Shown: piece after piece, positions 52,751 through 62,579 of the stretch
How positions within the stretch are numbered: position 1 is the first letter of the stretch
Layout of the letters: every line of letters begins with the position of its first letter
NCBI RefSeq assembly: GCF_033100135.1
Contig: NZ_CP136920.1
Span: forward strand, 3,839,001 to 3,903,000
DNA length: 64,000 bases
DNA from: Rubellicoccus peritrichatus
GTDB taxonomy: Bacteria; Verrucomicrobiota; Verrucomicrobiia; Opitutales; Cerasicoccaceae
Direction: 5' to 3'
Notes under the pieces: model-generated
Databases searched by the model: none
What the model saw: the letters and a program-made list of their open reading frames with translations, nothing else
What the model was told of the DNA's origin: nothing
Translations under genes and position numbers: made by a program

Positions 52751-54790
52751 GTGTCCCGGAACCCAGGTTCCAGAAGGGCCCTTGAGCGCCGTCGTGAATT
52801 ATCGCGAGAAGCTGACGCCACAGTTCGTCGGCTAACTCGTTTGTACACAACAGCTTTGGCCTTGCTGGCCTTGCTGATAATTGGCGGACAATTTCTCCTG
52901 CATTATACATTGTATGACCAGCGTGATGACGCTGATATCATCAATATTGCAGGCCGTCAGCGCATGCTCAGTCAGGGAATTGTGAAAAATTTGCTCTTGT
53001 TACGCATGAGCGATTCACCTGATGGGCGATTTTCACTGGTGAACAGGTTGGAAAAAGATCTCAGACTGTTTGAAGATTCCCATACAGGTCTGATTGCAGG
53101 TGATAGTGAGATGCATCTTTCCGGGAACAATAGTGAAGAAATACGGCGGCTTTTCAGAGAGCTTGATTATGACTATAATGCCATTATTACATCTGTGTAT
53201 GAGATCGTTCGTCAATTGAACGACACTCCTAACCATGTGTTAGACGAGCACAGTATCACACTAATAGACAAAACAATGTTCCATGAGGATGATTTCCTCA
53301 GGACCATGAACAACATTGTATTTACCTATGCCTATGAGTCTCAGGCAAGAGTCACACAGATCCAAAAAATTGTTCTGACGGTTTTCGTCATTACGATCAT
53401 CGTATTGTTGATTGAGGCGACCATGATATTTCGTCCGGTTGCAATCCGAGTAGGGCGCACCTTACGGGCACTACAATCTTCAGATCGCCGCAATTCAGAA
53501 TTGGCAGATACGTTGACAATGCAAAACACTGAGCTTCGACGCGCTCGTGAACAGGCTGAAGCAGCCAACCGCGCTAAATCTGCCTTTTTGGCCAGCATGA
53601 GTCATGAAATTCGAACCCCAATGAATGGTATCATTGGTATGAGCCATCTATTGGCTGAAACGGACTTGAGCGAAGAACAGCAAGAATATGTAAAAACGAT
53701 TGTTGGGGGTAGTGATCATTTGATGTCTTTGATCAATGACGTTCTTGATTTCTCAAAAATTGAGGCTGATCAGCTGGAATTAGCCTGGGAGCCTTTTTTG
53801 CTGGCCGATACTGTCAATCAGTCAACCGATATTTTTCTAGCCCTTGCAAAGCAGAAACAAGTGCGGTTTTCGATCAAAGTTGATGAAGACATTCCCAAGA
53901 AACTCCTGGGAGATGAATCCAGAATCAGGCAAGTGCTAACCAACTTATTAAGCAATGCCTTGAAATTTACCGAAGGCGGAGAAGTCACGCTTCGTGTATC
54001 ACAGGAAATGCCACCCCAGATAAAGCGCCTTGCGAGAGAATCAAATGCGATCCTGCCGCCATTAGGCCGGTTCAACACGGAACCGTTGAAAGTATGGTTC
54101 AGTGTTGAGGACACTGGTATTGGTATCAGTCGTGATCAAAGTAAGCGATTATTCACTGCCTTTGTTCAGGGTGATACTTCTGTGACTCGAAAATTTGGTG
54201 GAACGGGTCTTGGCTTGGTGATTTCACGTCGCCTGGTGGAACTGATGGGAGGGCGTATTGGTTATACGTCCAAGGAAGGCGAAGGGAGTATTTTTGCCTT
54301 TTCCGTCGCAACACAGGAAACTGATGAAGAAAGCACCAAACAGCATCACCTTATTGATCAAGCAGTTCCACTGGAAGAGACTTCAACTGCCATTGACAGT
54401 AATCTAGAAATCCTTATCGCTGAAGATAATGCAACAAATCGCAAAGTTTTTGCTCTCCATTTGAAGCGCCTTGGACTCGACGCCGATATGGCTGAAAATG
54501 GAATGGTCGCAGCTGAAAAATCGAGACACAAACATTACGATGTTATTTTCATGGATCTTCAGATGCCTGAGTTGTCTGGCTTTGAGGCCACACGGATGAT
54601 CCGTGGTGAATCGCAGACCAAAAAACAACCATTCATTGTGGCTGTATCTGCTACCGTAACCAAAGAGGCGCAAAAGGAATGTCACGAGGCAGGAATGGAC
54701 GGCTTCATTAGCAAACCAATCCAATTTAACCAAATTAGTGACATCTTTGTTCGAATAAAAAGAGAAAGAGAAAAGCAGATGGAGTCTTGA
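52751..54790 (+). CDS. Hybrid sensor histidine kinase with PilJ/NarX-type sensor and receiver domain
   Basis: A 679-residue inner-membrane signalling protein. The first membrane segment is near residues 32-54 and the second near 210-232; between them lies a periplasmic sensor with [20 protein letters not shown], the PilJ/NarX-like type IV signature. Then come a coiled segment, the HisKA box [20 protein letters not shown] (phospho-His near 283), the HATPase block with [23 protein letters not shown] and [11 protein letters not shown], and a C-terminal receiver with [12 protein letters not shown] and phospho-Asp in [10 protein letters not shown] (about 600). Start is GTG at 52751, with a strong TAGGAGG just before it. 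No response regulator gene adjoins it. The PilJ-like sensor might link it to surface sensing, by inference. Confidence 0.92.
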   Translation: MSRNPGSRRALERRRELSREADATVRRLTRLYTTALALLALLIIGGQFLLHYTLYDQRDDADIINIAGRQRMLSQGIVKNLLLLRMSDSPDGRFSLVNRLEKDLRLFEDSHTGLIAGDSEMHLSGNNSEEIRRLFRELDYDYNAIITSVYEIVRQLNDTPNHVLDEHSITLIDKTMFHEDDFLRTMNNIVFTYAYESQARVTQIQKIVLTVFVITIIVLLIEATMIFRPVAIRVGRTLRALQSSDRRNSELADTLTMQNTELRRAREQAEAANRAKSAFLASMSHEIRTPMNGIIGMSHLLAETDLSEEQQEYVKTIVGGSDHLMSLINDVLDFSKIEADQLELAWEPFLLADTVNQSTDIFLALAKQKQVRFSIKVDEDIPKKLLGDESRIRQVLTNLLSNALKFTEGGEVTLRVSQEMPPQIKRLARESNAILPPLGRFNTEPLKVWFSVEDTGIGISRDQSKRLFTAFVQGDTSVTRKFGGTGLGLVISRRLVELMGGRIGYTSKEGEGSIFAFSVATQETDEESTKQHHLIDQAVPLEETSTAIDSNLEILIAEDNATNRKVFALHLKRLGLDADMAENGMVAAEKSRHKHYDVIFMDLQMPELSGFEATRMIRGESQTKKQPFIVAVSATVTKEAQKECHEAGMDGFISKPIQFNQISDIFVRIKREREKQMES

Positions 54791-54792
54791 CA
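54787..54792 (+). promoter_or_regulatory. Candidate -35 box of the tRNA gene
   Basis: TTGACA overlaps the TGA stop of the kinase gene, 40 bases before the tRNA. The -10 region at 17 bases distance (CTTACT) is a poor match. The same 11 bases, TTGACATCTAT, recur at 54953-54963 after the tRNA. Confidence 0.35.
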
Positions 54793-54831
54793 TCTATAAG
54801 TCATGAGAGCTTACTCCGTCGCTTCCATTTT

Positions 54832-54905
54832 AGGCCCATGGTGTAATGGTAGCACTAAGGTTTCTGGTTCCTTCAGTCGGGGTTCAAATCCCTGTGGGCC
54901 TGCCA
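54832..54905 (+). tRNA. tRNA-Gln (anticodon CTG)
   Basis: A 74-base cloverleaf that includes an encoded CCA. Acceptor AGGCCCA pairs with TGGGCCT; D stem GTGT/GCAC; anticodon arm AAGGT-TTCTGGT-TCCTT with CTG at positions 34-36 and a T-T mismatch closing the loop; T arm CGGGG-TTCAAAT-CCCTG; discriminator G. CTG reads CAG (Gln). It stands alone between the kinase and aldehyde dehydrogenase genes. Confidence 0.92.
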
Positions 54906-55002
54906 CCAAAGCGTGGTTTGAGAATTTCTATATAATGTCTGATGAATGTAGTTTGACATCTATCTTCTTGCATAAGAGGGCAATACGAGCTGAAAAACAG
55001 TA

Positions 55003-56364
55003 ATGCCAGTTACAATCAATCCTGCCACGGAAGAAGTCATTACTGAGTATGAGGATATGCCTTATCCGGAACTTGAGGCGATTTTAAAGGCCACTTCCAA
55101 AGAGGCTGCAGCCTGGAGTGAATTTCCCATTGAGGATCGTGCTCAACATATGTTCAAAGCCGCTGATGTGCTTGATCGGCGCAAAGAAAAGCTGGCCTTG
55201 CTGATGACCCGAGAAATGGGAAAACCGATCAAGGAGGCGAGGGGAGAGGTTGAAAAATGTGCAATGGTTTGCCGTTATTTCGCTGAGCATGGGCCACGAT
55301 TTCTGGAAGACGAAACGATCGAAGGAGATGTCAAAAGCTATGTGACCTTTCACCCTCTGGGAGTCGTATTGGCAATCATGCCCTGGAATTTTCCGCTCTG
55401 GCAAGTTTTCCGTTTCGTTGCTCCAGGATTAATTGCCGGGAATGGTGGCATTTTGAAGCATTCCCCAAACGTGACAGGCTGTGCGCTCGCGATTGAATCA
55501 GTGCTCCAGGAAGCCGGTTTTCCTAAAAACTTGTTCCGAACAATCATCGCAAGCACTGACGATATCAAACAAGTCATAGAGAGCGATTACATACAAGCAG
55601 TCACTCTAACAGGCAGTGAACGAGCGGGAGTGGCTGTAGCAACTGCTGCCGGAGGTTCGCTGAAGAAATGCGTTCTAGAGCTCGGTGGTAGTGACCCATA
55701 TCTCATACTTGAAGATGCCGATCTTGATCTTGCCGTGGACAAATGTGTTGCCGGCCGTCTCCTAAATGCTGGTCAAAGCTGTATCGCAGCAAAACGCCTT
55801 ATAACGATCGCTTCAATCCACGACAACTTCGTTGAGGAATTGATGAGAAAAGTTGCCAGTTATACTGTTGGCGATCCAGAGGATGAAAAGACTGATATTG
55901 GACCGATGGCTCGTAGTGACTTACGCGAAAGTCTTCACAAGCAGGTAACAGCGAGTGTTTCTGGTGGCGCTGAACTAAAACTCGGTGGCACCATTCCCAA
56001 CAAAACTGGGTTTTATTATCCGATCACGATCCTTGATCATGTCAAAGCAGATACACCAGCATATGACGAAGAGCTATTTGGACCGGTCATCACAATAATA
56101 GAAGCTAAAGATGAAGCCGATGCAATTAGGATAGCAAACGACACACGCTTTGGCCTCGGCTCAGCAGTATTCACCCAAGACCTCGCACGTGGTGAGAGAA
56201 TTGCCAAGCAGTTGGAAAGCGGACTGACCTTCATTAACGATTTCGTCAAGTCTGACGCGAATCATCCGTTTGGTGGCGTTAAGAAAAGCGGCTACGGCCG
56301 CGAACTTTCTCAGTACGGCATTCGCGAATTCGTCAATATCAAGACTGTTATGGTGATGGGATAA
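55003..56364 (+). CDS. NAD(P)-dependent aldehyde (succinate-semialdehyde-type) dehydrogenase
   Basis: A 453-residue ALDH-superfamily enzyme. The coenzyme and active-site blocks are [56 protein letters not shown], the general-base Glu in [14 protein letters not shown] and the nucleophile Cys in [13 protein letters not shown]. The short N-terminus and the KHSPN segment are typical of the GabD2/Sad-like group that oxidises succinate semialdehyde. The gene stands alone between tRNA-Gln and leuB, so the pathway cannot be told from context. Confidence 0.92.
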   Translation: MPVTINPATEEVITEYEDMPYPELEAILKATSKEAAAWSEFPIEDRAQHMFKAADVLDRRKEKLALLMTREMGKPIKEARGEVEKCAMVCRYFAEHGPRFLEDETIEGDVKSYVTFHPLGVVLAIMPWNFPLWQVFRFVAPGLIAGNGGILKHSPNVTGCALAIESVLQEAGFPKNLFRTIIASTDDIKQVIESDYIQAVTLTGSERAGVAVATAAGGSLKKCVLELGGSDPYLILEDADLDLAVDKCVAGRLLNAGQSCIAAKRLITIASIHDNFVEELMRKVASYTVGDPEDEKTDIGPMARSDLRESLHKQVTASVSGGAELKLGGTIPNKTGFYYPITILDHVKADTPAYDEELFGPVITIIEAKDEADAIRIANDTRFGLGSAVFTQDLARGERIAKQLESGLTFINDFVKSDANHPFGGVKKSGYGRELSQYGIREFVNIKTVMVMG

Positions 56365-56372
56365 GAGCAGTT

Positions 56373-57476
56373 TTATAACCGCTCTATAATTGCATCACAC
56401 ATCGCTTCGGTCCCAATCGCCTTCTTGCCAAATGCAATGTCACCCGTACGGATATCATTCTGGACTGCTGACTTAATCGCGGCTTCAATGCGATCTGCGA
56501 TATCTCCAAGGCCAAAACTGAAGCGGAGCATCATAGCACCAGAAAGTACCTGTGCACAAGGATTGGCAACTCCTTGTCCTGCAATATCGGGTGCAGTTCC
56601 ACCTGCTGGCTCGTAAAGTCCGAAAGGTTGGCCATGGCCATTCTTGGCTGTGCCAAGGCTTGCGCTGCTCATCATGCCCATAGAACCACAAATCACTGCC
56701 ATTTCATCGCTGAGAATGTCGCCAAACATATTTTCGGTAAAAAGCACATCAAATTGGTTTGGATCGCGGGCCAATTGCATGGCAGCATTATCGACGTACA
56801 TATGGCTCAATTCCAATTCCGGATACTTCTCTTCGAAGAATGCAGTTACAGTTTTCCGCCAGAGAACCGAAGTTTCCAAGACATTAGCCTTGTCAACAGA
56901 GCAAACGCGTTTGCCACGACCAAGAGCAGTCTGGGCGGCAACTTCGGCAATCCTCTCAATTTCACTGGTCTTATAGACCATGGTATCAATCGCTTCCAAC
57001 TCACCGTTTTCCAACTCGCGGGTTTCTTTAGGCTGCCCAAAGTAAATGCCACCAGTCAGCTCACGAATGCAGACAATATCAATTCCATCCGGAATACGCT
57101 CAGTTTTCAGCGGAGATGCATCAACCAGCTCCTTAAAAAGCAAACCAGGGCGAACATTGGCAAAAAGGCTGAAAGCTTTGCGAATTGGCAGTAATGCAGC
57201 GCGCTCGGGCTGTTCTTTAGGTGGAAGATTTTCCCATTTCGGACCACCGACTGAGCCGAAAAGAATGGCATCAGAAGCTTTGCAAACATCCAGGGTGGAA
57301 TCGGGAAGGGCGACGCCATGGTTATCAATGGCGATGCCGCCGACATCAGCACTTTCATATTCCAGCGTAATACCTGACGGCTTTGTGGCTGCTTCAAGCA
57401 CCTTCAGCGCCACATTCATTACTTCCGGTCCGATTCCATCACCCGGCAAAACTGCAAACTTCAACGTTTTTGACAT
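56373..57476 (-). CDS. leuB: 3-Isopropylmalate dehydrogenase
   Basis: A 367-residue NAD-dependent enzyme of leucine synthesis that oxidises and decarboxylates 3-isopropylmalate. Visible are the start AVLPGDGIGPEVMNVALKVL, AILFGSVGGPKWENLPP (specific for LeuB), IRELTGGIYFGQPKE with the substrate Arg/Tyr, DNAAMQLARDPNQFDVLFTE, NMFGDILSDEMAVICGSMGM with the metal Asp residues, and EPAGGTAPDIAGQGVANP. Length is typical. No leuACD gene is next to it. It ends eight bases from the convergent dehydrogenase stop. Confidence 0.97.
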   Translation of the reverse strand: MSKTLKFAVLPGDGIGPEVMNVALKVLEAATKPSGITLEYESADVGGIAIDNHGVALPDSTLDVCKASDAILFGSVGGPKWENLPPKEQPERAALLPIRKAFSLFANVRPGLLFKELVDASPLKTERIPDGIDIVCIRELTGGIYFGQPKETRELENGELEAIDTMVYKTSEIERIAEVAAQTALGRGKRVCSVDKANVLETSVLWRKTVTAFFEEKYPELELSHMYVDNAAMQLARDPNQFDVLFTENMFGDILSDEMAVICGSMGMMSSASLGTAKNGHGQPFGLYEPAGGTAPDIAGQGVANPCAQVLSGAMMLRFSFGLGDIADRIEAAIKSAVQNDIRTGDIAFGKKAIGTEAMCDAIIERL

Positions 57477-57644
57477 GGCAGCCTAGCGAATAGGGAATCC
57501 GAAAAAGGGAAAGGGAAAAGTTTGCTATTCGTCGACTTTTATTGAGTAAGCAGAACTAATACGCCTCATATATCACGCAATTAATAGAGTTTGTGATATC
57601 TGCTTTCACCTCGACAAATGCGGTTATTTTGCTAGCAACAGAGC

Positions 57645-59627
57645 ATGTTAGACGAAACCGTCAGTAACAACAGTAGTGCCGTGGATGATAGCATCCGGAA
57701 GGCGCAGGACTTTCTCTTCTCCATACAACATGAGGATGGCTATTGGAATTGCGAATTGCCGATCGACTCCACTGTAGCCTGTGATTACCTATTGTATTTT
57801 TTCTGGACCGGTGAAGCAGACGCTATTCCTGTTGATCGGATTGCCGATTTTGTGCGAGGGCGCCAACTTGAGGATGGCGGCTGGCCGCAGTTTCCTGGAG
57901 GGCCTTCCGAGCTCAATGCAACGGTAAAAGGATACCATGCATTGAAGATGGCAGGTGATTCGCCGAATGCGGAGCATATGCAACGCGCGCGCACAAAGGC
58001 ACTAGAGCTTGGTGGCATTCCTGCCATGCACACTTGGGGCAAATTATATTTAGCTATGGTCGGGTGCTTCCCATGGAAGTTTTGCCCATTGATCCCAGTT
58101 GAACTGTTGATGTTGCCGAAATGGTTTCCAGTTCACATATACCGCATGTCCAGTTGGACGAGGAACATGCTAGTGCCCCTGTCTGTGATTAACCATTTCA
58201 AACCCGTCAGAGAAATTCCATCCTGTCCGGATTTGAATGAGCTTTATCCAGAAGGAACCATGGAGGGGAACTGGTCGCTGAAGTGGTCGGAAAAAACTTT
58301 TTCAGCGAAGAATGTCTTTCTGGTGCTCGATAAGTTGGGCCGCTTCGTGAACCACATCCCAGAGGGGATCACACGCAAACGTGGTCTCAAGATTGCCGAA
58401 CAATGGATATGTGACCGAGTAGGGCAAGGCTCTGATGGAATGGGAGCAATTTTTCCAGCCATCATGAATGTGCTCATTGCATTCGAGCTACTTGGCTATA
58501 AAAAGGATCACTGGCTTTTTAAGAAGAACCGCCGACACTTTGAAGAACTAACAATGTTCGACCGGGTCCAGCCAGTCTTCTTAAGCAATGATCAGACGGA
58601 TTATTATGAAAAAGGAGAAAAAACGGAGCCAGGCTGGCGTGTTGGGCCTTGTTTTTCACCAGTTTGGGATACGGCTTTAATCACCATGGCCTTGGGCGAA
58701 AGTGGCATTGGTAAAGACGATGCCCGCATGACTCGTGCTGGAGATTGGCTACTGGATCGAGAGATTGGTTTACGCGGCGACTGGAAAGAGAACTGCGACT
58801 TCCCAGAGGCAACAGGTTGGGCTTTCGAATTCAATAATGACTGGTATCCGGATGTTGATGATACATTTCAAGTCTTATTAGGATTGAATGAGACGGGTGC
58901 AAGTGATGAAGATCGGCATTCTGCTTGTTTGGATCGTGGCATGCGCTGGTGCCGCGCAATGCAGTGTAAAGAGGGCGGATTTGCTGCATTTGACAAAGAT
59001 GTAACCGATTGGTGGCTGGAGGCTGTCCCATTTGCTGACCATAACGCAATTCTTGATCCGCCATGCAGTGATATTACGGGTCGCGCGCTGGAAACCTTGG
59101 CTATGGCTGGTTATGACACGGAAGACGATGTCGTTCGAAGAGCCCGCCAATTTCTCGTTGATACCCAGGAACAGGATGGCTCATGGTTCGGCCGATGGGG
59201 CGTTAACTACATTTATGGGACTAGTCATGCTATTCGTGGGCTTAAGGCAATTGGCGAAGATATGACTCAGGTTTGGCTGCAGAAATCGCGTAATTTTCTC
59301 GAGAACAACCAAAATGCAGATGGAGGCTGGGGCGAATCCTGCTGGAGTTATCATGATGATTCGACCAGGGCTCAGGGGGAATCAACAGCTTCACAGACTG
59401 CATGGGCGTTATTAGGACTTTTGTGCTATGGAGATCCTGAGCGCGCTTCAATTCGCCGTGCCGTGAATTATCTGCTTGAGAAGCAACTTGAGGATGGGTC
59501 ATGGCGTTATGATGAATTCACTGGAACTGGATTCCCAAGAATCTTCTACCTCAAGTATACTTCTTATCAATGGTATCTTCCTCTATACGCCTTGGCCAAA
59601 TATAGGAAACTGTGCGATAAGCAGTAA
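57645..59627 (+). CDS. shc: Squalene-hopene cyclase
   Basis: A 660-residue monotopic membrane enzyme that cyclises squalene to hopene, the core of hopanoids. The catalytic acid motif DVDDT (family DxDD) is in NDWYPDVDDTFQVLLG at about residue 405. Several QW repeats are visible, for example QHEDGYWNCELP near the N-terminus, QLEDGGWPQFPG, QEQDGSWFGRWGVNYIYGT, NQNADGGWGESCWSY and KQLEDGSWRYDEFTG. The C-terminal FYLKYTSYQWYLPLYALAKY block is typical. ATG at 57645 fits family length. Other hopanoid genes (hpnCDE, hpnH) are not in the window. Hopanoids and carotenoids (genes at 12147 and 15900) would both derive from isoprenoid precursors. Confidence 0.97.
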   Translation: MLDETVSNNSSAVDDSIRKAQDFLFSIQHEDGYWNCELPIDSTVACDYLLYFFWTGEADAIPVDRIADFVRGRQLEDGGWPQFPGGPSELNATVKGYHALKMAGDSPNAEHMQRARTKALELGGIPAMHTWGKLYLAMVGCFPWKFCPLIPVELLMLPKWFPVHIYRMSSWTRNMLVPLSVINHFKPVREIPSCPDLNELYPEGTMEGNWSLKWSEKTFSAKNVFLVLDKLGRFVNHIPEGITRKRGLKIAEQWICDRVGQGSDGMGAIFPAIMNVLIAFELLGYKKDHWLFKKNRRHFEELTMFDRVQPVFLSNDQTDYYEKGEKTEPGWRVGPCFSPVWDTALITMALGESGIGKDDARMTRAGDWLLDREIGLRGDWKENCDFPEATGWAFEFNNDWYPDVDDTFQVLLGLNETGASDEDRHSACLDRGMRWCRAMQCKEGGFAAFDKDVTDWWLEAVPFADHNAILDPPCSDITGRALETLAMAGYDTEDDVVRRARQFLVDTQEQDGSWFGRWGVNYIYGTSHAIRGLKAIGEDMTQVWLQKSRNFLENNQNADGGWGESCWSYHDDSTRAQGESTASQTAWALLGLLCYGDPERASIRRAVNYLLEKQLEDGSWRYDEFTGTGFPRIFYLKYTSYQWYLPLYALAKYRKLCDKQ

Positions 59628-59748
59628 ACTCCATCAAGTAGAAGGAGAGGCTTGAAATAGCAGAATTACAATACGTAAGCACTTCATAATCAGCCCTTAA
59701 TAAATTAGACATAATATATATTGTGCGAATAATATTGCTATTTTATGA

Positions 59749-60435
59749 ATGAAAGAGTTATCGCGATTTAATCATATCTTAATCGGTATTATGTTAATAT
59801 CTGCCGGATATATGAAATCCAGCAAAGTAAAATCTGTCTCTGTAAACGCGCTGTGCTATGCTACGGCAGCATCAAGTTCTCATGGCATCATACAGTTCTA
59901 TGACATGGGTGGCCAAGGTGGTCCCGATAATACATTCAACTTCTCTTGGGATATTGACCAGGATGGAACCAATGAGGCCATTCTTTCTTTCGAATATGGC
60001 GCTGAGTCACATGTTAATCTGAAACAGCTTAATAACTCGTTCCGGGTAATAACGGATGAGGCAAAAGTCCGTGGATTCGATTCAGGTTACTTACCCCCTA
60101 TTGGACTTCCTAGTGTGGCCACAATACAGTCCATTGTCGCCGATAACCAAATAAAGAATGCCATTTTCTTCAATTTCGATACACCACGTTTTATTGGGTT
60201 CAGCTTCACACCTGACAGCACTAAGCTTCATGGCTGGGCTAGCGTGACGCTATCAACTGGCGGCTTTTCAGGCATTGTTACCATCAATAACTGGGCCTAT
60301 GAAGATTCAGGTGCAGCTATAACTATGGGGGCAATTCCAGAGTCATCTGATGTTGCTTTGGGCTTAGGAGGTCTTGCTCTTGGTGCTGTTGGCCTGCGTT
60401 CCTGGCGTAAAAACAAGGCAAAAAGAAAACCCTAA
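59749..60435 (+). CDS. Exported protein with PEP-CTERM-like tail (PES variant)
   Basis: A 228-residue protein. An N-terminal hydrophobic stretch (HILIGIMLISAGYM) may be a signal peptide or anchor. The body has an Asp/Asn-rich FNFSWDIDQDGTNEAILSFE that could bind calcium, and a beta-rich domain with HGWASVTLSTGGFSGIVTIN near the end. The tail IPESSDVALGLGGLALGAVG then LRSWRKNKAKRKP has the hydrophobic helix and basic end of PEP-CTERM proteins, but the motif is PES instead of PEP. It resembles the tail of the protein at 11190-11837 (VGLRRWRKAKAE). Function of the body is unknown. Confidence 0.72.
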   Translation: MKELSRFNHILIGIMLISAGYMKSSKVKSVSVNALCYATAASSSHGIIQFYDMGGQGGPDNTFNFSWDIDQDGTNEAILSFEYGAESHVNLKQLNNSFRVITDEAKVRGFDSGYLPPIGLPSVATIQSIVADNQIKNAIFFNFDTPRFIGFSFTPDSTKLHGWASVTLSTGGFSGIVTINNWAYEDSGAAITMGAIPESSDVALGLGGLALGAVGLRSWRKNKAKRKP

Positions 60436-60448
60436 AAAACTGGCCTTA

Positions 60449-61765
60449 CTACTCCGCAGGTCCCCAGCGACTTGTAAATGGATAAAAGATAAAGAAAGCA
60501 CGCCCGATGACTTCCGTTTCCGGGACGTAATTCAGATTCTCTCCGGGCTTGTTGAAACCCCAGCCTCGGCTGTCGTAGCTTTCTGGAGAGTTATCTCCCA
60601 TGGCATAGACATATCCATCAGGAACTGTGTCGGTTTGCCCGGGGCGTAAACGCCACATTGGTTTATAGCCGGCGTAGCCGTCTATTTCCTGGGCATTTTT
60701 ATCAAAAGCATCTGCACCGGCGATTGGAGCATCGTTCCTGTACAATGTGGATTCCTTGACTTCCAGTGTGTCACCAGGAACTCCAACAAGTCGTTTGATG
60801 TAGTATTGCTCTGCCGGATTGCCTGCCTTGTCGTTGAGCCCGGGAATCTTCTGAGTTCTGAACACAATTGGAGAACCAACCTTAGGTCGCACAAAATTAT
60901 AGCTGAAACGATCGACAAAGAGCATGTCTCCCGTGTCGATATCAAAGTCTATGACATTCTGGCCTTTTTTGACTTGTTTTCCCGTAGCTATTGCCTGGCC
61001 ACCGCCACCATTACGTATGATTTGTCCCTTAGCTTTAGCAGCAGCGTAGGCATCATATAATGTCTCATATTCAGGAAAATATGTCTGACGAATGACATCG
61101 TCCAAATGAAAATCAATTGGCACTTCAATCGCAACATATTGCCCTTCAATCCATAAACGATAACGCCACTTTACAGCTGGCAAAATCCCAAACCATTTTC
61201 TGCCTTCAAAGACTTCAAACGGAACAATCGCTCTTGGTCCCAATTCATCGCTGCCTATATTGACAGGAACAATAACCTCACCGTCAGTCGGAGATTGTTC
61301 ATCGATATGAGTAGCCCCCAGCCTTATGGTATGCCATAGCTTCTCTATAGCATTGGGACCTGGCCCATCAATGCTGTAGACTTTTTCAGTCATTCCAGCA
61401 TAGGTCGGATACATTGAATTGGTTGGAATCTTAAATGGCTGAAGGAAAAAGGTCCGAATACCGATTGCCAATATTGCTGCGACCAGAAGCATTTCAACAT
61501 TCTCGTTGATAAAAGTCACTGGGTAGATGTCGCCCCCATGCTTTTTCATGATTTTGTCCAAACGCCCCATCGCCTTCTCAACTGTCTCCTGCCTTGGCGG
61601 TTGGTCCTTTGAACCAAGCATTTGCTCAAGCTCCTCGCGTTGCCGCCGAATGTCCTCAACGGCCTCTTCCGGCATCAAATCCATGCGGTAAGAGATGACC
61701 TTGTCGGCCAGACGAATGAGGTTAAGTGCCTCTTTACGAAGCTTTTTGGGTAATGGACTAGACAT
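60449..61765 (-). CDS. lepB: Signal peptidase I
   Basis: A 438-residue inner-membrane protease that removes Sec signal peptides. The catalytic Ser is in FKIPTNSMYPTYAGM (about residue 120) after a membrane segment (VEMLLVAAILAIGIRTFFLQ); the general-base Lys is in YYIKRLVGVPGDTLEV, and the C-terminal GYVYAMGDNSPESYDSRGWG box is intact. It is longer than the usual 250-330 residues because of an N-terminal helical region of about 85 residues (RREELEQML and similar) and an inserted domain of about 130 residues between the Ser and Lys boxes. Such large forms occur in the PVC and Bacteroidota groups. It ends convergently 13 bases from the PES-tail gene. Confidence 0.95.
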   Translation of the reverse strand: MSSPLPKKLRKEALNLIRLADKVISYRMDLMPEEAVEDIRRQREELEQMLGSKDQPPRQETVEKAMGRLDKIMKKHGGDIYPVTFINENVEMLLVAAILAIGIRTFFLQPFKIPTNSMYPTYAGMTEKVYSIDGPGPNAIEKLWHTIRLGATHIDEQSPTDGEVIVPVNIGSDELGPRAIVPFEVFEGRKWFGILPAVKWRYRLWIEGQYVAIEVPIDFHLDDVIRQTYFPEYETLYDAYAAAKAKGQIIRNGGGGQAIATGKQVKKGQNVIDFDIDTGDMLFVDRFSYNFVRPKVGSPIVFRTQKIPGLNDKAGNPAEQYYIKRLVGVPGDTLEVKESTLYRNDAPIAGADAFDKNAQEIDGYAGYKPMWRLRPGQTDTVPDGYVYAMGDNSPESYDSRGWGFNKPGENLNYVPETEVIGRAFFIFYPFTSRWGPAE

Positions 61766-61829
61766 GAAATGAGCGTACAGAAAAAGCCTTAGCGACTTCT
61801 TTTGGCAATGCTTAACTTGGAATCATGCG

Positions 61830-62534
61830 TTAGTCGAATTGAGCCCTAAAGCGTGCAAACTCTTCACTCAAATCGTTTAGTCGGCTGTTAAGCGCATCGA
61901 TTTGCGATTGTTGAATGAGTAATTGTTCTCTGAGAGACGGCTGTGCTACTCCTTGCAACTCATGGTTTGTTGAAGCAGTACCATCATTATCCGTCTCGCC
62001 CGCTTCGACTTCGTTGGGATACGAAGTCTGCTGTTGATCTCCGAGGAGATGGGCAAAACGAGCCTCCTTGCGCCCTGCCTGACGCGGGAGTTGCGTCACC
62101 AAAGGCTCTTCGAAGTCTTCCTGCAGCGTTTTGAGCGCCTCCAATACAGCATTTGGGTTGGCAAATGAATGCAAACGTTCCGTTCGTGTCCTAAGCTCAC
62201 CTGGAGTTTGTGGGCCACGTAGACACAACACACAAAGCAAAGCTTTTTGAGGGAGATTGAACTGATCGACCGAATCCAAATCGTAACGGTATTTCGCAAC
62301 TCTTGAGCCAGCCGTATCAACCCGATAAACCAGTCTCTTTTCGCGCAGAGAATCCAGGGCATCGAGCACCTCATCCTCCTCAAGTTCAAGAACAGGGTCA
62401 CGACTACTCTTCTGGTTGCATGCATTGACCAGACTATTGAGTGTCAGTGGATAATTTTCCGGTGTGGTTGACTCTTTCTCAATCAGACAACCTAAGACAC
62501 GGATTTCAACGGATGACAATGACGGGGCTTCCAT
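61830..62534 (-). CDS. YceH-family (DUF480) protein
   Basis: A 234-residue protein with two winged-helix domains. The signature LSSVEIRVLGCLIEKESTTP then ENYPLTLNSLVNACNQKSSR opens the protein, with RVAKYRYDL and LCVLCLRGPQTPGELRTRTE later. The final part is a coiled segment (QQSQIDALNSRLNDLSEEFA). The family is widespread and well conserved, but its biochemical role is not known. It lies between lepB and the ParB-like gene on the same strand. Confidence 0.92.
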   Translation of the reverse strand: MEAPSLSSVEIRVLGCLIEKESTTPENYPLTLNSLVNACNQKSSRDPVLELEEDEVLDALDSLREKRLVYRVDTAGSRVAKYRYDLDSVDQFNLPQKALLCVLCLRGPQTPGELRTRTERLHSFANPNAVLEALKTLQEDFEEPLVTQLPRQAGRKEARFAHLLGDQQQTSYPNEVEAGETDNDGTASTNHELQGVAQPSLREQLLIQQSQIDALNSRLNDLSEEFARFRAQFD

Positions 62535-62579
62535 GCACTAGATGCGATGATGAGAAAAACGTTCAGGCAAACGAAAAAT

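Noticed and set aside
54931-54936. TATAAT after the tRNA as promoter of the aldehyde dehydrogenase gene
   Set aside because: No acceptable -35 box is at the right distance and there is no extended -10 TG; left as unproven.
54803-55003. Open frame across the tRNA-Gln gene
   Set aside because: It reads straight through the complete cloverleaf at 54832-54905 and has no protein features.
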